A stretch of 64,000 nt of DNA from JAWWPG01 sp963820035. GTDB taxonomy: Bacteria > Actinomycetota > Actinomycetes > Propionibacteriales > Nocardioidaceae. Shown here in pieces: positions 1 through 9,449 of the stretch (positions are counted from its first letter, which is position 1; the number at the start of each line of letters is the position of its first letter). The notes below the pieces were generated by a model. That model did no database searches and was not told the DNA's origin. It saw only the letters and a list, made by a program, of their open reading frames with translations. The DNA lies in assembly GCA_963820035.1 (NCBI GenBank), contig CAWFYK010000003.1, positions 248,001-312,000 of the forward strand. The letters run 5' to 3'. The position numbers and the translations under genes are program-made.

Positions 1-285
1 CAACGGCAACCTGCGCAGCCTCGACGAACTGCTCCGGCTCCGTGGCCATGACTTTCACAGTACGGCGACACCTGAGCGGAGAACAGCCAGCGTCATGCTG
101 TCCTGGTCCGCCCGATGCTTCTTGAGATGTGACGAACCTGAGTCCGCCAGCCGCAGGGCCGTAGTAGCGCGCAGTCGTGAGCAACAGCGGCTCCGTCCAC
201 CAGTCGCACATCGCGTTCTCTGTCCCATACCGTCGAGCCGCCACAGGTCTCGGCGCGTGCCCGCGATCGCGGTAATCTCGGCAGA

Positions 286-1881
286 GTGGATCCGCTCTCT
301 GGGTCTGTCGGGGCCGAACAGTTGCGCGCGGCTGAGGTCATCGGGACTCTGTGTCTTGCCACAGATCTGGGGATGGGGTTCCCCTTCGAGCACGGCTTGG
401 TGACAACCGTGATCGCGATGCGGCTCGCGGATCGACTCGGCGTCGATCATGAGACGGCCGTGCAGACCTTCTACGGCAGTCTGCTCTCTCACGCGGGTTG
501 CACGACCGATGCGCACCTGGCGGCGGAGGTGTTCGGGGGGTCGTTGACAGAGCACCTCAACCCGGTGATGTACGGGGACAGTCGCGGGGTGATGGCTGGG
601 CTGATCCGGGCTCTTCCCGACCCTCTCGCCACTGGGCCGGCTCGCGCGGTGCAGGTCGCTCAGCGTCTGCCCCGGATGGTGCGGTTGTCGCGCCCGGCGA
701 TCACGGCCAACTGCGAGGTGGCGGGCATGCTCGCCGAACAGACGGGCGCCCCGGCGGGCGTGGTCCCGACCCTGGCGTACCTGGCAGAGCGCTGGGACGG
801 CAGGGGCGCGCTGCGGCGGGCGGCGGCAGACGAGATCCCGCTGTCGATCCGGATCGTGCATGTGGCGGTCGACGCGGCCCTGCAGCGCCATCTGGTGGGC
901 GAAAGAGACACCGCGGTCGTCATCCGTGAGCACGCGGGCAGGGGCCTGGACCCGGACGTAGCACGGTGTCTGATCGCGGAGGCGCCCGAGGTGCTGAGTC
1001 TTGCGGACGGTTCGGCGTGGCACCAGGCGCTTGCGGTTGAGCCGCGGCCATGCGTGACGTTGACCGACCAAGGGATCGATCGCGCGCTGGCCGCCATGGG
1101 TCGCTTTGCCGACCTGATCTGTCCCTACCACTCCGGGCACTCCAGCGGGGTCGCGGAGCTGGCAGGGGCCGCGGCCGCAGGCTGTGGGATGGGTGCAGCG
1201 GACGTCGAGGCCACCACACGGGCCGGCTGGGTCCACGACGTGGGCCGGGCGGCGGTGAGCGCGAGCACGTGGGGGAAGGCGGGGCCGCTGAGCGCGGATG
1301 AATGGGAGCAGGTGCGTCTGCATCCCTACCGCACCGAGCGGGTCCTCTCGCGTGCCGTCTTCTGGAGGGACCTCAAGCCGTTAGCCGGTGCTCATCACGA
1401 GCGGCTGGACCGGTCCGGCTACCACCGCGGCATGTCGGCTGCTGAACTGGCGATGCCGGCCCGGGTGCTGGCCGCAGCGGACATGTTCCACACCAAGTGC
1501 GAGAGCCGTCCGCACCGGCCAGCGATGTCGGCCAGCGAGGCGGCAGTTGCTCTGGCGGCCGAAGCCAGGTCCGGTCGACTGGATCCTTATGCCGTCGCCG
1601 CCGTGGTCGAAGCGGCCGGGCAGCCGGTACCCGACATGGGCAACCCGCACGGGCTCACCGACCGTGAGCGTCAGGTGCTGGCCCTGCTGGCCCGCGGCCG
1701 ACCGACCAAACAGGTCGCCAAGTTGCTCGGCATCTCGGTGAAGACGGCGGACCGCCACGTGCAGAACACCTACGCCAAGATCGGCGTCTCGTCCCGCGCG
1801 GCGGCCACGATGTTCGCGATGGAGCACGGCCTGGTGGCATGGGGAGATTTCCCGATGGAGGAGGCGACCGGCCAACCGTAG
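286..1881 (+). CDS. HD-GYP domain protein with C-terminal LuxR HTH
   Basis: A 531-residue protein whose middle part has the HD-GYP-like phosphohydrolase core (HDVGR at about residues 315-319, then HPYRTERVL and an AHHERLDRSGYH stretch) and whose C-terminus is a LuxR-type helix-turn-helix (LTDRERQVLALLARG, then GISVKTADRHVQ). The HD motif is intact, but the canonical GYP triplet reads SGYH, so cyclic-di-GMP hydrolysis is uncertain. The family is common in actinobacteria as one-component regulators. A GTG at 286 is the chosen start. The frame stays open upstream without a good ribosome site, so the N-terminus could be a little longer. Confidence 0.85.
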   Translation: MDPLSGSVGAEQLRAAEVIGTLCLATDLGMGFPFEHGLVTTVIAMRLADRLGVDHETAVQTFYGSLLSHAGCTTDAHLAAEVFGGSLTEHLNPVMYGDSRGVMAGLIRALPDPLATGPARAVQVAQRLPRMVRLSRPAITANCEVAGMLAEQTGAPAGVVPTLAYLAERWDGRGALRRAAADEIPLSIRIVHVAVDAALQRHLVGERDTAVVIREHAGRGLDPDVARCLIAEAPEVLSLADGSAWHQALAVEPRPCVTLTDQGIDRALAAMGRFADLICPYHSGHSSGVAELAGAAAAGCGMGAADVEATTRAGWVHDVGRAAVSASTWGKAGPLSADEWEQVRLHPYRTERVLSRAVFWRDLKPLAGAHHERLDRSGYHRGMSAAELAMPARVLAAADMFHTKCESRPHRPAMSASEAAVALAAEARSGRLDPYAVAAVVEAAGQPVPDMGNPHGLTDRERQVLALLARGRPTKQVAKLLGISVKTADRHVQNTYAKIGVSSRAAATMFAMEHGLVAWGDFPMEEATGQP

Positions 1882-1946
1882 GTTCGATGGGTAGCACGTG
1901 ATCGGCCGCCGAGATCGGCTCGGCGGCGTATCGAAGGAGACCGACC

Positions 1947-2903
1947 ATGCCCACCGCGTCCGTCAACGGCATCGACCTGGCCTACATCGAACAAGGGCGC
2001 GGCCAGCCCGTGGTCTTCGTCCACGGCGGCAGCGGCGACTCCCGCGTCTGGGACCAGCAGATGGACACCTTCGCCACCAGCTACCGAGCGATCGCGCTGA
2101 GCTGCCGCGGCTACTGGCCGAACGTCAAACTGCGTCCAGGGGAACCAGTAACCCTCCAGACCCATGTGGACGACCTCGCGGATGTCCTCCGCGCACTCAA
2201 TGCTGGACCGGTACACCTGGTCGGCCACTCCTCACCCGGCGGGTTCGGCAGCCTCCTCCTCGCCGCCCAACAGCCGGGCCTGCTGCGCACCCTCGTGCTC
2301 CTCGAACCCCCAGTCTTCCCCTTGCTTGGCGTCAACATCCCGCCCCGACCCGTCGACCTCGTGAAGCTGCTGGTCCGACACCCGCATGCTGGCATCGCCT
2401 TCATCAAGTTCGGCGCCCAGGGCGTACGGCCGGCCATGAGAGCGTTCGAGCGCGGCGACGATGCTGAGGGGCTGCGCATCTTCATGGCCGCCAACACGAG
2501 CGCCGCGGCCGTGGACGAGATCCCCGCCGCGGTGTTCGACCGGCTCCTCGAGAACGTCGGCCCACTCAAGGCTCAGATGAAAGCTGGATTTCCCACTTTC
2601 ACAGCAGCGGACGCCAGCGCCATCGGAGTCCCGACGCTGCTCGTTTCGGGCGCGCACTCACCAGCACACCTGAAGGCCGTCATCCAACGCCTGGCCACAC
2701 TCATCCCCCGAGTCGAACGGCTGACCATCCCCGGGGCCACCCACAACATGTTCAACAGCCACCCGGCGGAGTTCAACGCTGGAGTGCTGGAGTTCATCCA
2801 GCGGCACAGTCACAGCAGGTTGAGGGCGAGGTCCCTTCCGATCCGTGGTGCAGCCGTTGGTAGCGGGATGGGTCGTCAACCCTGGGCCGTGGAGGGGAAG
2901 TGA
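1947..2903 (+). CDS. Alpha/beta hydrolase
   Basis: A 318-residue alpha/beta-fold hydrolase. The oxyanion-hole motif FVHGGSGDSRVW is near residues 24-35 and the nucleophile elbow GHSSPGG is near residue 92. The catalytic His is probably in the GATHNMF stretch near the C-terminus. The start is supported by a GAAGGAGA ribosome site about 7 bases upstream. The last 25 or so residues, after FIQRHSHS, do not look like the family and may be read-through into non-conserved DNA. No signal peptide, so cytoplasmic. The substrate cannot be told from sequence. Confidence 0.85.
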   Translation: MPTASVNGIDLAYIEQGRGQPVVFVHGGSGDSRVWDQQMDTFATSYRAIALSCRGYWPNVKLRPGEPVTLQTHVDDLADVLRALNAGPVHLVGHSSPGGFGSLLLAAQQPGLLRTLVLLEPPVFPLLGVNIPPRPVDLVKLLVRHPHAGIAFIKFGAQGVRPAMRAFERGDDAEGLRIFMAANTSAAAVDEIPAAVFDRLLENVGPLKAQMKAGFPTFTAADASAIGVPTLLVSGAHSPAHLKAVIQRLATLIPRVERLTIPGATHNMFNSHPAEFNAGVLEFIQRHSHSRLRARSLPIRGAAVGSGMGRQPWAVEGK

Positions 2904-3130
2904 AGGGCGAGCCGTCGCCGACCCACGGCACCATCGCGTCCCAGGCAAGCAAGGCCGCGATGACTGGCTGGCGGGGCACCCGTAGGACCGTCGCGCGGCC
3001 TGGGCGGGCGAGCAGGCGAAGATCGACACCGCCCGGAAGGAGGGATTGCCTTGCTCGTCGAACGAGCCGTTGACGATCACGGGCCCTGGCGCACCCGCTC
3101 GGCTCGGTTGGCGACGTGGCAGTGCTCCGG

Positions 3131-3589
3131 TCAGCTTGCGGTCAGGAAGTCGACGAGGGCGGGGTTGACCAGGTCGGGTTGTTCGGCTTGGGGGTAGTGT
3201 CCGGCTTCGGGGACCATCAGGACCGATCCGCCCAGTCGGTCGGCGACATGGTGGGCCTCGTCTGGGGGGTCGGGGAAGTCGGGGTCGGATGCACCCATGA
3301 TCACCAGCGTCCTCGCCTTGACCTGGTCGAGGCGCTCTTCGGCGGGGGCATGACTGGTGCGGGTGGTCCGGCTAAAGGCGCGCCTGTGGCCGGGGCGCCT
3401 CAGGCTGGCGGCGATGGCTGCAAGGTGTTCCTGGAAGTCGGTGGGGCGATGGTGAGGCGACAGGTGGGGCAGATAGGAGGTCCACTCCGACCTTGCCCAC
3501 GGGCCACTCATCGCGAGCTTGAACACGACCCCGAGCAGCGGGTTCATCGGAACAGTGCGGACGAAAGGGCCGATCAAGACGAGCCCGCT
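3131..3589 (-). pseudogene. Alpha/beta hydrolase, C-terminal half only
   Basis: About 152 residues match the C-terminal half of an alpha/beta hydrolase. The lid region begins at SGLVLIGPF, the acid residue lies in TLVIMGASDPDF and the catalytic His in VPEAGHYPQ. The N-terminal half with the serine nucleophile is missing. The frame stays open toward higher coordinates but there translates the antisense of the next gene and is not protein-like. Read as a 5'-truncated remnant abutting the DUF2568 gene. Confidence 0.7.
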
Positions 3590-3638
3590 CCGGCGCTGAT
3601 CACCACCGCGACACCGATACGGGGCATGCGAGCGCGCT

Positions 3639-4028
3639 TCACGAGCCCTCCGCCGGGCTGTGTGACGCTTGGACCGGTCGAGGCTGGAGCAGCCGCGAAC
3701 CTTGTGCATAGACCAGCACGTGGTAGGCGACCGACAGCACCGCCAGCCCGACGCCGAGACCGTGCTGTCCGACTGCGTACAAGCCAGCAGCCGCCAGCCC
3801 ACTGATGACGAGCTCCTCGATGAGTCGGAGACCTTCTCCAGCCCGGCCCAGCTGGTGGAAGTCGACCACTCCCCAGATCCCGAACCCAACCGCGGGCGCT
3901 CCGATCATCAGCATCGCCCGGGTGGCAGGTGAGGACCCGGTCTCGTAGCCCCACCAGGCGAGACCCGCCACGACCCAGCACTCCATCAGCACCCGGAGCG
4001 TGAGGGTGAACAATGCGGTGGGTCTCAT
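3639..4028 (-). CDS. DUF2568 (YrdB-like) membrane protein
   Basis: A 129-residue hydrophobic protein with about four membrane segments. The sequence ALFTLTLRVLMECWVVAGLAWWGY and the later VVDFHQLGR and EELVISGLAAAGLYA stretches resemble the DUF2568/YrdB family of small membrane proteins of unknown function. The ATG at 4028 overlaps the stop of the upstream CPBP gene by four bases (ATGA), implying translational coupling. The longer open frame extending upstream is an out-of-frame reading of the CPBP gene. Confidence 0.75.
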   Translation of the reverse strand: MRPTALFTLTLRVLMECWVVAGLAWWGYETGSSPATRAMLMIGAPAVGFGIWGVVDFHQLGRAGEGLRLIEELVISGLAAAGLYAVGQHGLGVGLAVLSVAYHVLVYAQGSRLLQPRPVQASHSPAEGS

Positions 4029-4759
4029 GCCTGGCTCACTTCGGCCTGCTGGCGGAGCTCGGGGTCGATCTGGATGCCGTACCCGAGGATCAGGATGAGG
4101 GCGATCGCCGCTGAGGACACCACGCGGTAGGAGGCTCGCCACCTCCCCGACAGTGCGGGCTCGATCGACCAGAACGTGTACGGGCCGACGATGCCGAACG
4201 CGACAACGTTCAACAGGTCTGCGGCGAAGTGGACCACGATGGCGACCCACAGCGATCCGCTGACCAGGTAGGCCAGCACGAACAATGCCCCGCCGACGGT
4301 CCAGCTGGCCACCTGGGCCAAATCTGCGCGGTTGGTCACCAGGTGGATCGCGGTGAACACCAGGATCGAGGTGACGGCTACTACCCCCCATCCGAACCTG
4401 AGCAGGTTCAGCGCTATGTAGCCGCGGAACAGCATCTCCTCCTGCAGCGCGACCACGAACAGCAGGAGGGTGAGCAGCATGCCGCCGGTCACGTCCAGCC
4501 CCGTCCTCTCGGGGCGGCTTCGTCGGGTGATCTCCCCACGCCCCGCGGCCCGGAGACTGATCAGGTAGATGGCTGCCAGGGCAGCCATCGCCAGCACAGA
4601 TGATGCGGCTAGGGCGAGATCGACACCGTCCAGACCGAGACCGAGGGCGCTCAATGGGCGTTGGTCCAACACGAGAACCATCGCCAGCACCAGGCCGAGG
4701 ACCACAAGGTTGGTGAGCAGACCGATGAGGGCGACGGTCCGCTCGGTGCGGGCGGCCAT
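4025..4759 (-). CDS. CPBP family intramembrane glutamic endopeptidase
   Basis: A 244-residue polytopic membrane protein with the CPBP (Abi/CAAX protease-like) signatures in order: EEMLFRGY (E107, E108, R112), the second motif around H139-N143 (HLVTNR), and a third motif with H177 and D181 (HFAAD). These are the expected catalytic and metal-site-like residues, so the protease core looks intact. Bacterial CPBP proteins have roles from peptide processing to bacteriocin immunity, and no partner here points to one. It is the middle gene of a three-gene minus-strand operon, coupled to the DUF2568 gene. Confidence 0.85.
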   Translation of the reverse strand: MAARTERTVALIGLLTNLVVLGLVLAMVLVLDQRPLSALGLGLDGVDLALAASSVLAMAALAAIYLISLRAAGRGEITRRSRPERTGLDVTGGMLLTLLLFVVALQEEMLFRGYIALNLLRFGWGVVAVTSILVFTAIHLVTNRADLAQVASWTVGGALFVLAYLVSGSLWVAIVVHFAADLLNVVAFGIVGPYTFWSIEPALSGRWRASYRVVSSAAIALILILGYGIQIDPELRQQAEVSQA

Positions 4760-4826
4760 GTCCTTGTGGTTCGTGCCAAGTAGAGCGCCTCCGCCAGGGC
4801 GACGCGCAGCCAGGGACCAGCCGTGC

Positions 4827-5528
4827 TCATCGGGCCGTCTCTCGCCTCCTGTCGGTCCCGGCGCGCACCATGAGCAGCGCGAGCCAGGCGCAACCCACGG
4901 CCATCAGCACGCCGTGCGCGACCCGCAGGTCCTGGGTCCCTGTGAACTGCGGGATGTAAAGAACCAGGGCAACAGCCAACGGCACCCCTGCCCACCGCGA
5001 GCCTCCAGCGGGCGCAGCCCAGACTGCCAGCGCAGCAAGCACGCCAGCTGCTGCCAGGAGCAGCAGTCCAACGACGATGAACCAGATGCCGGCCCCCCAG
5101 CGGATCCCCGAGGCCAACGTGTCCAACAGGTGGGGGTCGTGGCGGTCCAACGCTGCGCGGCCGACGGCATGGAGGCCGAAGACCTCCGCGCCGTAGTAGG
5201 GCAGGGTGAGGCCCACTCCCATCCAGCCGAGCACAACGGCACCCCGGGCACGATGGACGCCCCGGGTGTCTTGCAGGTGCAGCGACAACCCGTAGAGGCC
5301 GAGGGCAAGCAGGACGAAAGCGATGATCGCGATCGAGTGCGCCACCAGCCACCACGGCGACGCGAACGCCGCGGCCCCATCAAGCCCGGTCTCGTCGGAG
5401 AAGGGCCGCAAGGCCGGATACAGCACGAAGCCCAACCCGGCTAGCACCAGACCAGCGGCGAACCCCCGGGGCGGATACTTGTCGATCGGAGACTGAGTGT
5501 CAGGCACTTGTGCCGACCGAAGGCTCAT
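4827..5528 (-). CDS. Integral membrane protein of unknown function
   Basis: A 233-residue protein with about six predicted membrane helices (residues 23-40, 60-80, 95-112, 145-170, 178-195, 205-222). No catalytic motif is recognised. A good ribosome site (GAAGGAGA) lies upstream of the ATG at 5528. It is the first gene of the membrane-protein operon and faces a divergent TetR gene, which suggests that the TetR controls it through the palindrome between them. Confidence 0.75.
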   Translation of the reverse strand: MSLRSAQVPDTQSPIDKYPPRGFAAGLVLAGLGFVLYPALRPFSDETGLDGAAAFASPWWLVAHSIAIIAFVLLALGLYGLSLHLQDTRGVHRARGAVVLGWMGVGLTLPYYGAEVFGLHAVGRAALDRHDPHLLDTLASGIRWGAGIWFIVVGLLLLAAAGVLAALAVWAAPAGGSRWAGVPLAVALVLYIPQFTGTQDLRVAHGVLMAVGCAWLALLMVRAGTDRRRETAR

Positions 5529-5722
5529 CTGGGTCTCCTTCCTTCCGCGCCCAGGTCCGCTCGTGGCGACCGAGCGGCCGCTCGGTGAGCATCACGATGG
5601 GCCGCAGGGGTCCACTGCGGCCTGGTGGCCCAGCGCGACCTCCGGCCCCGGCGTTGGCACGGCGACCAGCCCATGAGGACAATCCCGACCTCGGCGCTGC
5701 AGCTACTAGAAACACGCCAGTC

Positions 5723-5746
5723 ACGCTACGCTACGTAGCGTTGCGT
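5723..5746. promoter_or_regulatory. Palindromic operator for the divergent TetR
   Basis: A 24-base inverted repeat with a single mismatched pair. Its central 14 bases, ACGCTACGTAGCGT (5728-5741), are a perfect palindrome. It lies between the divergent membrane operon (start 5528) and tetR (start 5801), the usual place for a TetR autoregulatory operator. The assignment to this TetR is inference from position. Confidence 0.65.
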
Positions 5747-5800
5747 TTCAAGAGAATCTGGTCGACCCCCGGCCAACAGAGTGAGTTAGGTTCCCAGACT

Positions 5801-6400
5801 ATGAGCACGGACGGCGACACCACCACTGGGTCAAAGGGGACGCGCGCCGCGCACGTCGAGACCGCAGTGATGCAAGCCACCCGCGAGATCTTGGCCGAGG
5901 GCGGCGTCAAGGCGCTGACCGTGGAAGGTGTGGCGCGCCGCTCCGCGGTCGCGAAGACCACGATCTATCGCCGATGGCGTTCCAAGGAGGACCTGGCACT
6001 TGCCGTCGTGTTGGAGATGACACGGTCCGTGGTCGCCACCCCTCCCGGCGACGACACCCGCAGCTCCCTGGTCGACCTCCTGGACGGCGCCGTGACCATC
6101 TTGCGGACCACCCCCATGGGGCGGGTCATGCGCGGACTCGCCTCAGACCTCGCGACCGATCCCGCACTGCAGGAAGCCTATGAGCACCAGGTGATCTCGC
6201 TGCGTCAAGCCCGGCTCGCAGAACTCGTAGACCGAGGGATCTCCCGCGGAGAACTGGCCCGCGACTGCGATGTGGATCTTCTCCACGACCTGCTCTTCGG
6301 ACCCGTCTACTACCGGCTGCTGATGGGTGACGGAACCTTGGCCGAAGACTTCGCCTCCCACATCGTCGACACGATCCTCCCCGGCTTTCGACCCACCTGA
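5801..6400 (+). CDS. TetR/AcrR family transcriptional regulator
   Basis: A 199-residue repressor. The N-terminal HTH is clear (ILAEGGVKALTVEGVARRS, then AKTTIYRRWRSKEDL at about residues 48-62), followed by a helical ligand-binding domain ending LFGPVYYRLL and HIVDTILPGF, typical of the C-terminal domain in this family. The ATG at 5801 is chosen over an open frame beginning near 5510 because homology begins just after it. A near-perfect palindrome lies 55-78 bases upstream. Likely regulates the divergent membrane operon. Confidence 0.9.
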   Translation: MSTDGDTTTGSKGTRAAHVETAVMQATREILAEGGVKALTVEGVARRSAVAKTTIYRRWRSKEDLALAVVLEMTRSVVATPPGDDTRSSLVDLLDGAVTILRTTPMGRVMRGLASDLATDPALQEAYEHQVISLRQARLAELVDRGISRGELARDCDVDLLHDLLFGPVYYRLLMGDGTLAEDFASHIVDTILPGFRPT

Positions 6401-6560
6401 CAAGTGCTCCCACATGCACGTCAAGGGACTCTCCGAGCAGCGCTGACCTCTGGGTCAACGGCGGGGAGGTCAGCGTCACATTCGCCCAAAACGCCCAAAG
6501 TGGGGCGGGCAATCTGGTCATCGCTGCTGACATTCTGCTGACACTGCGCCGGAGCAACAC

Positions 6561-6599
6561 CAGAAGCCCTTCCCCGGATCACTCCAGAAAGGGCCTCTG
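6561..6599 (-). terminator. Hairpin downstream of tRNA 3'-end copy A
   Basis: An inverted repeat (CAGAAGCCCTT paired with AAGGGCCTCTG) lies about 17 bases beyond the tRNA-like 3' end when read on the minus strand. Equivalent hairpins follow the other three tRNA-end copies, so it is probably the tRNA gene's terminator carried with each attachment site. No T-tract is present. Confidence 0.5.
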
Positions 6600-6615
6600 A
6601 CCTGCGGTTTCTTCT

Positions 6616-6660
6616 TGGTAGCGGGGGCAGGATTTGAACCTGCGACCTCTGGGTTATGAG
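6616..6660 (-). repeat. Attachment-site copy A: 3' half of a tRNA-Met gene
   Basis: Read on the minus strand, these 45 bases form the 3' part of an elongator-type tRNA-Met: anticodon loop CTCATAA (anticodon CAT), 3' anticodon strand CCCAG, variable AGGTC, a T arm with GGTTCAAATCC, acceptor strand, discriminator A and encoded CCA. The bases before the anticodon loop do not pair with CCCAG, so the 5' half is absent. The 35 bases 6618-6652 recur identically at 13841, 40281 and 47228. A displaced tRNA 3' end is the classic scar of tyrosine-integrase insertion, and a broken integrase lies just to the right. Confidence 0.8.
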
Positions 6661-6845
6661 TGCCGCACTACCTATCCAAGTGCCTCACCTTCCACCTCAC
6701 ACCCGGTCGACATGTGAGCCACTGCGAGGCTAAAGTCGCAGGTCAGCCTCACGGTGAGTTTCCGCTGACCTTCGCCAGCCTTCGCTGACCTTCGGGACAC
6801 CGTTTGCGGACACTGTGCGGACATCAGGATTGTCAAGTCCCCTAG

Positions 6846-8301
6846 TACGACAGTCGTAGATCGTTACCGGGGCGCCAGGTGTGGCGTGTGAGCTCGGTTG
6901 GTCGGTACGGCGTGTCATCGGGTGTGGGTGCGGCCACCGCGTCAGCATCGGTTGTTTGTGAGGACAAAAGACGCCGCGGCGGTGGCCGCGGCACACAGCG
7001 TATCTGTTGATCGGTGGCAGCGATCGTTCTCCGAGGTGGTCGATCTGATCGCGCCGCGGTTCGCCCGCCACGAGCCGTTGCGGCATGCCGCCGGGCTGAT
7101 CGAGGGCATGGTGTCGGGGCTGGACCGCAAGAACTGCTGGACGATCGCCGAGCACCGTGGCCAGCAGAGCCCGCATGGGTTGCAGCATCTGCTGTCGCGG
7201 GCGAAGTGGGACGCCGACGCGGTCCGTGACGATCTGCGCCGCTATGTGGTCGACCATTTCGGCGACCCGGATGCGGTCCTTGTGCTCGACGAGACCGGCG
7301 ACCTGAAGAAGGGCAGCCACAGTGTGGGGGTGCAACGCCAGTACACCGGCACCGCTGGGCGGATCGAGAACGCCCAGGTCGCGGTCTACCTGACCTACGC
7401 CGCACCGGCCGGGCACGCGTTGATCGACCGGGCGCTGTATCTGCCCAAGTCGTGGACCGACGACCGTGACCGGTGCGCCGCGGCCGGTGTGCCGGACGAA
7501 ACGCAGTTCGCGACCAAGCCGGCGTTGGCCGCGGCGATGGTCACCCGTGCCGTGCAGGCGGAAGTGCCGTGTGCGTGGGTGGCCGGTGACGAGGTCTACG
7601 GCGCCGACCCCACACTGCGCAAGACCATCCGCAGACACGGCTTGGGCTATGTGCTGCAGGTCGCGGCCAACCGGCAGGTGTCTACCGGAGCCGGCCCGGT
7701 CCGGGTCGACCAACTCCCCGACCTGATCCCACCCGAGGCGTGGCAGCGCTACTCCGCAGGCGCCGGAAGCAAGGGCCACCGCTGGTACTCGTGGGCGTGG
7801 TTCGCCATCGAACCCGAAGACGACGCCGACACCGGGATCCAACATGTGCTGATCCGCCGCAACGACTCCACCGGGGAGCTGGCCTACCACCGCTGCTACA
7901 GCCCCCGCCCGGTCCCCCTGCAGACACTGGTTCGGGTGGCCGGGCAGCGGTGGCGGATCGAGGAGTCCTTCCAAGCCGCCAAGACCCTGACAGGACTGGA
8001 CCAGCACCAGGTCCGACGCTGGACCTCCTGGCACCGCTGGACCACCCTGGCCATGCTCGCCCACGCGTTCCTCGCCGTCGCCACAGCCACCGAACGACGC
8101 CACGTCCCCACACCACAAGGGCTCATCGAGCTCACCGTCAACGAGTTCCGGCGGCTCTTCGACGCCCTGCTCCTCCACGCCCGACATCCCCTCACCAGCC
8201 TGCTGGCCTGGTCACAATGGCGACGACGACATCAACACCGCGCCCGCGAATGCCACTACAGACGACGAGAGAACCAATGATCACGAACTACGGCTGTCGT
8301 A
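6846..8301 (+). mobile_element. IS701-family insertion sequence
   Basis: The element is bounded by imperfect terminal inverted repeats. The left end begins TACGACAGTCGTAGATCGT and the right end, reversed, reads TACGACAGCCGTAGTTCGT (2 mismatches in 19). A CTAG duplication flanks it (6842-6845 and 8302-8305), matching the 4-base YTAR target preference known for IS701. It carries one transposase. It sits between attachment-site copy A and the integrase gene. Confidence 0.85.
6898..8280 (+). CDS. IS701-family DDE transposase
   Basis: About 440-460 residues. The DDE core is visible: first Asp in VLVLDETGDLKKG, second in WVAGDEVYGAD, and the Glu in RWRIEESFQAAK. The motifs GVQRQYTGTAGRIENAQVAV and YLPKSWTDD are typical of IS701. 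The open frame begins with TTG at 6898, but a GTG at 6958 (sequence VRTKDAAAV) is an equally good start. The gene looks intact, so the copy may be active. Confidence 0.85.
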   Translation: MVGTACHRVWVRPPRQHRLFVRTKDAAAVAAAHSVSVDRWQRSFSEVVDLIAPRFARHEPLRHAAGLIEGMVSGLDRKNCWTIAEHRGQQSPHGLQHLLSRAKWDADAVRDDLRRYVVDHFGDPDAVLVLDETGDLKKGSHSVGVQRQYTGTAGRIENAQVAVYLTYAAPAGHALIDRALYLPKSWTDDRDRCAAAGVPDETQFATKPALAAAMVTRAVQAEVPCAWVAGDEVYGADPTLRKTIRRHGLGYVLQVAANRQVSTGAGPVRVDQLPDLIPPEAWQRYSAGAGSKGHRWYSWAWFAIEPEDDADTGIQHVLIRRNDSTGELAYHRCYSPRPVPLQTLVRVAGQRWRIEESFQAAKTLTGLDQHQVRRWTSWHRWTTLAMLAHAFLAVATATERRHVPTPQGLIELTVNEFRRLFDALLLHARHPLTSLLAWSQWRRRHQHRARECHYRRRENQ

Positions 8302-8314
8302 CTAGGAGGCGCCG

Positions 8315-9449
8315 ATGGCGTGGATCAAGACCCGGGTCACCGACGACAGCGACAAACGGTTCGTCGGCTGCTACCGCGACCCCGAAGGCCGCACCCGCTC
8401 CGCCGGCACCTACTCCTCCAAACGGGCCGCCGAACGCGCCGCCCACCGCGAAGAAGCCAAAGTCAGAGAACGGGCGTGGCACGACCACTCCCGCGGACAG
8501 GTCACCTTCGCCGACTACGTCGAGACCGTCTGGCTGCCGTCCAAGCAGGTCGAGACGTCCACCCTGGCCGCGTACCGGTCCTACCTCGACAAACACTTCA
8601 TCCCGGTCTTCGGACGTCGGCCGATGGGCAACATCCTCCCCTCGGAGATCCAACGCTGGGTCACCACCGCCACCGACAACGGACTCTCCGCCGCGTCGGT
8701 GCGCAAGTACCACACCATGCTGCACTCGATCTTCGAACGAGCCCTCACCGACCGGGTGATCACCTTCAGTCCCTGCGAAGCCACCGAGCTGCCCAAGGTG
8801 ATCAAGAAGAGCAGCCGCACTCTCACCCCCGCCGAGTACGACGCGATCCTCGCCGCCCTGCCGACTCAGCATCGGCTGATGATCGAGACCGCCATCGACA
8901 CCGGCCTTCGATGGGGCGAGCTCGTCGCCCTCAAACCCCGCCACCTCGATCTCTCGGCAGGGAAGCTGACGGTGGAGGAGACCATCGTCGAGGTCTCCAT
9001 CAAGAACTCCCCCACCGGCGCCCGTTATCACCAAGCCCTACCCCAAAGACAACGAACCCCGCACCATGGCCCTGCCCCACGAGCTCGTCGCCCAGCTCGC
9101 CGACTGGATCAACCAACGTCGGCTCGGGCCGGGTGACCTGTTGTTCGCCACCCGCGACGGCACCCCCATCTCCCGGAACACGTTCCGCACTAGGGTGTGG
9201 CGACCCGCCGTCGCCGCTTCGGGGGTCGACTTCGAGGTCCGCGTCCACGACCTCCGCCACGCCCACGCCTCCTGGCTCCTCTCCGGCGGCTCCGACATCA
9301 AATCCGTCATGGACCGCATGGGCCACGCCCGAATCACCACCACCCAGAAATACCTCCACACCCTCCCCGACGCCGACCACAAAAACCTCACCGCCCTCCA
9401 CCGCATCCGCAACACCGCACCCGAGCCGCAACGGCAGACCGCCGGGTAG
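8315..9449 (+). pseudogene. Tyrosine recombinase (phage-type integrase), frameshifted
   Basis: The N-terminal SAM-like binding domain (TFADYVETVWLPSKQ, TLAAYRSYLDKHF) and catalytic domain are present: catalytic Arg in DTGLRWGEL, HxxR in VHDLRHAHAS, and the nucleophile Tyr in TTTQKYLHT. The frame changes at about 9027. Removing one T from CGTTATC gives a continuous GARITKPYPKDNEPRTMA. With that base removed it would be a full-length integrase of about 378 residues. A GGAGG site lies 5 bases before the ATG, right at the IS701 junction. This is the likely enzyme for the tRNA-end attachment site. Sequencing error is possible. Confidence 0.85.

Noticed and set aside
1..285. A coding end at the left edge
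   Set aside because: A plus frame (NGNLRSLDELLRLRGHDF and onward) is open from base 2 to 403 and might be the tail of an upstream gene, but it runs into the HD-GYP gene in another frame and has no recognisable domain.
6616..6660. A complete functional tRNA-Met gene
   Set aside because: Only the 3' half from the anticodon loop onward is present; the preceding bases do not pair with the anticodon stem and no D arm or 5' acceptor strand is found.
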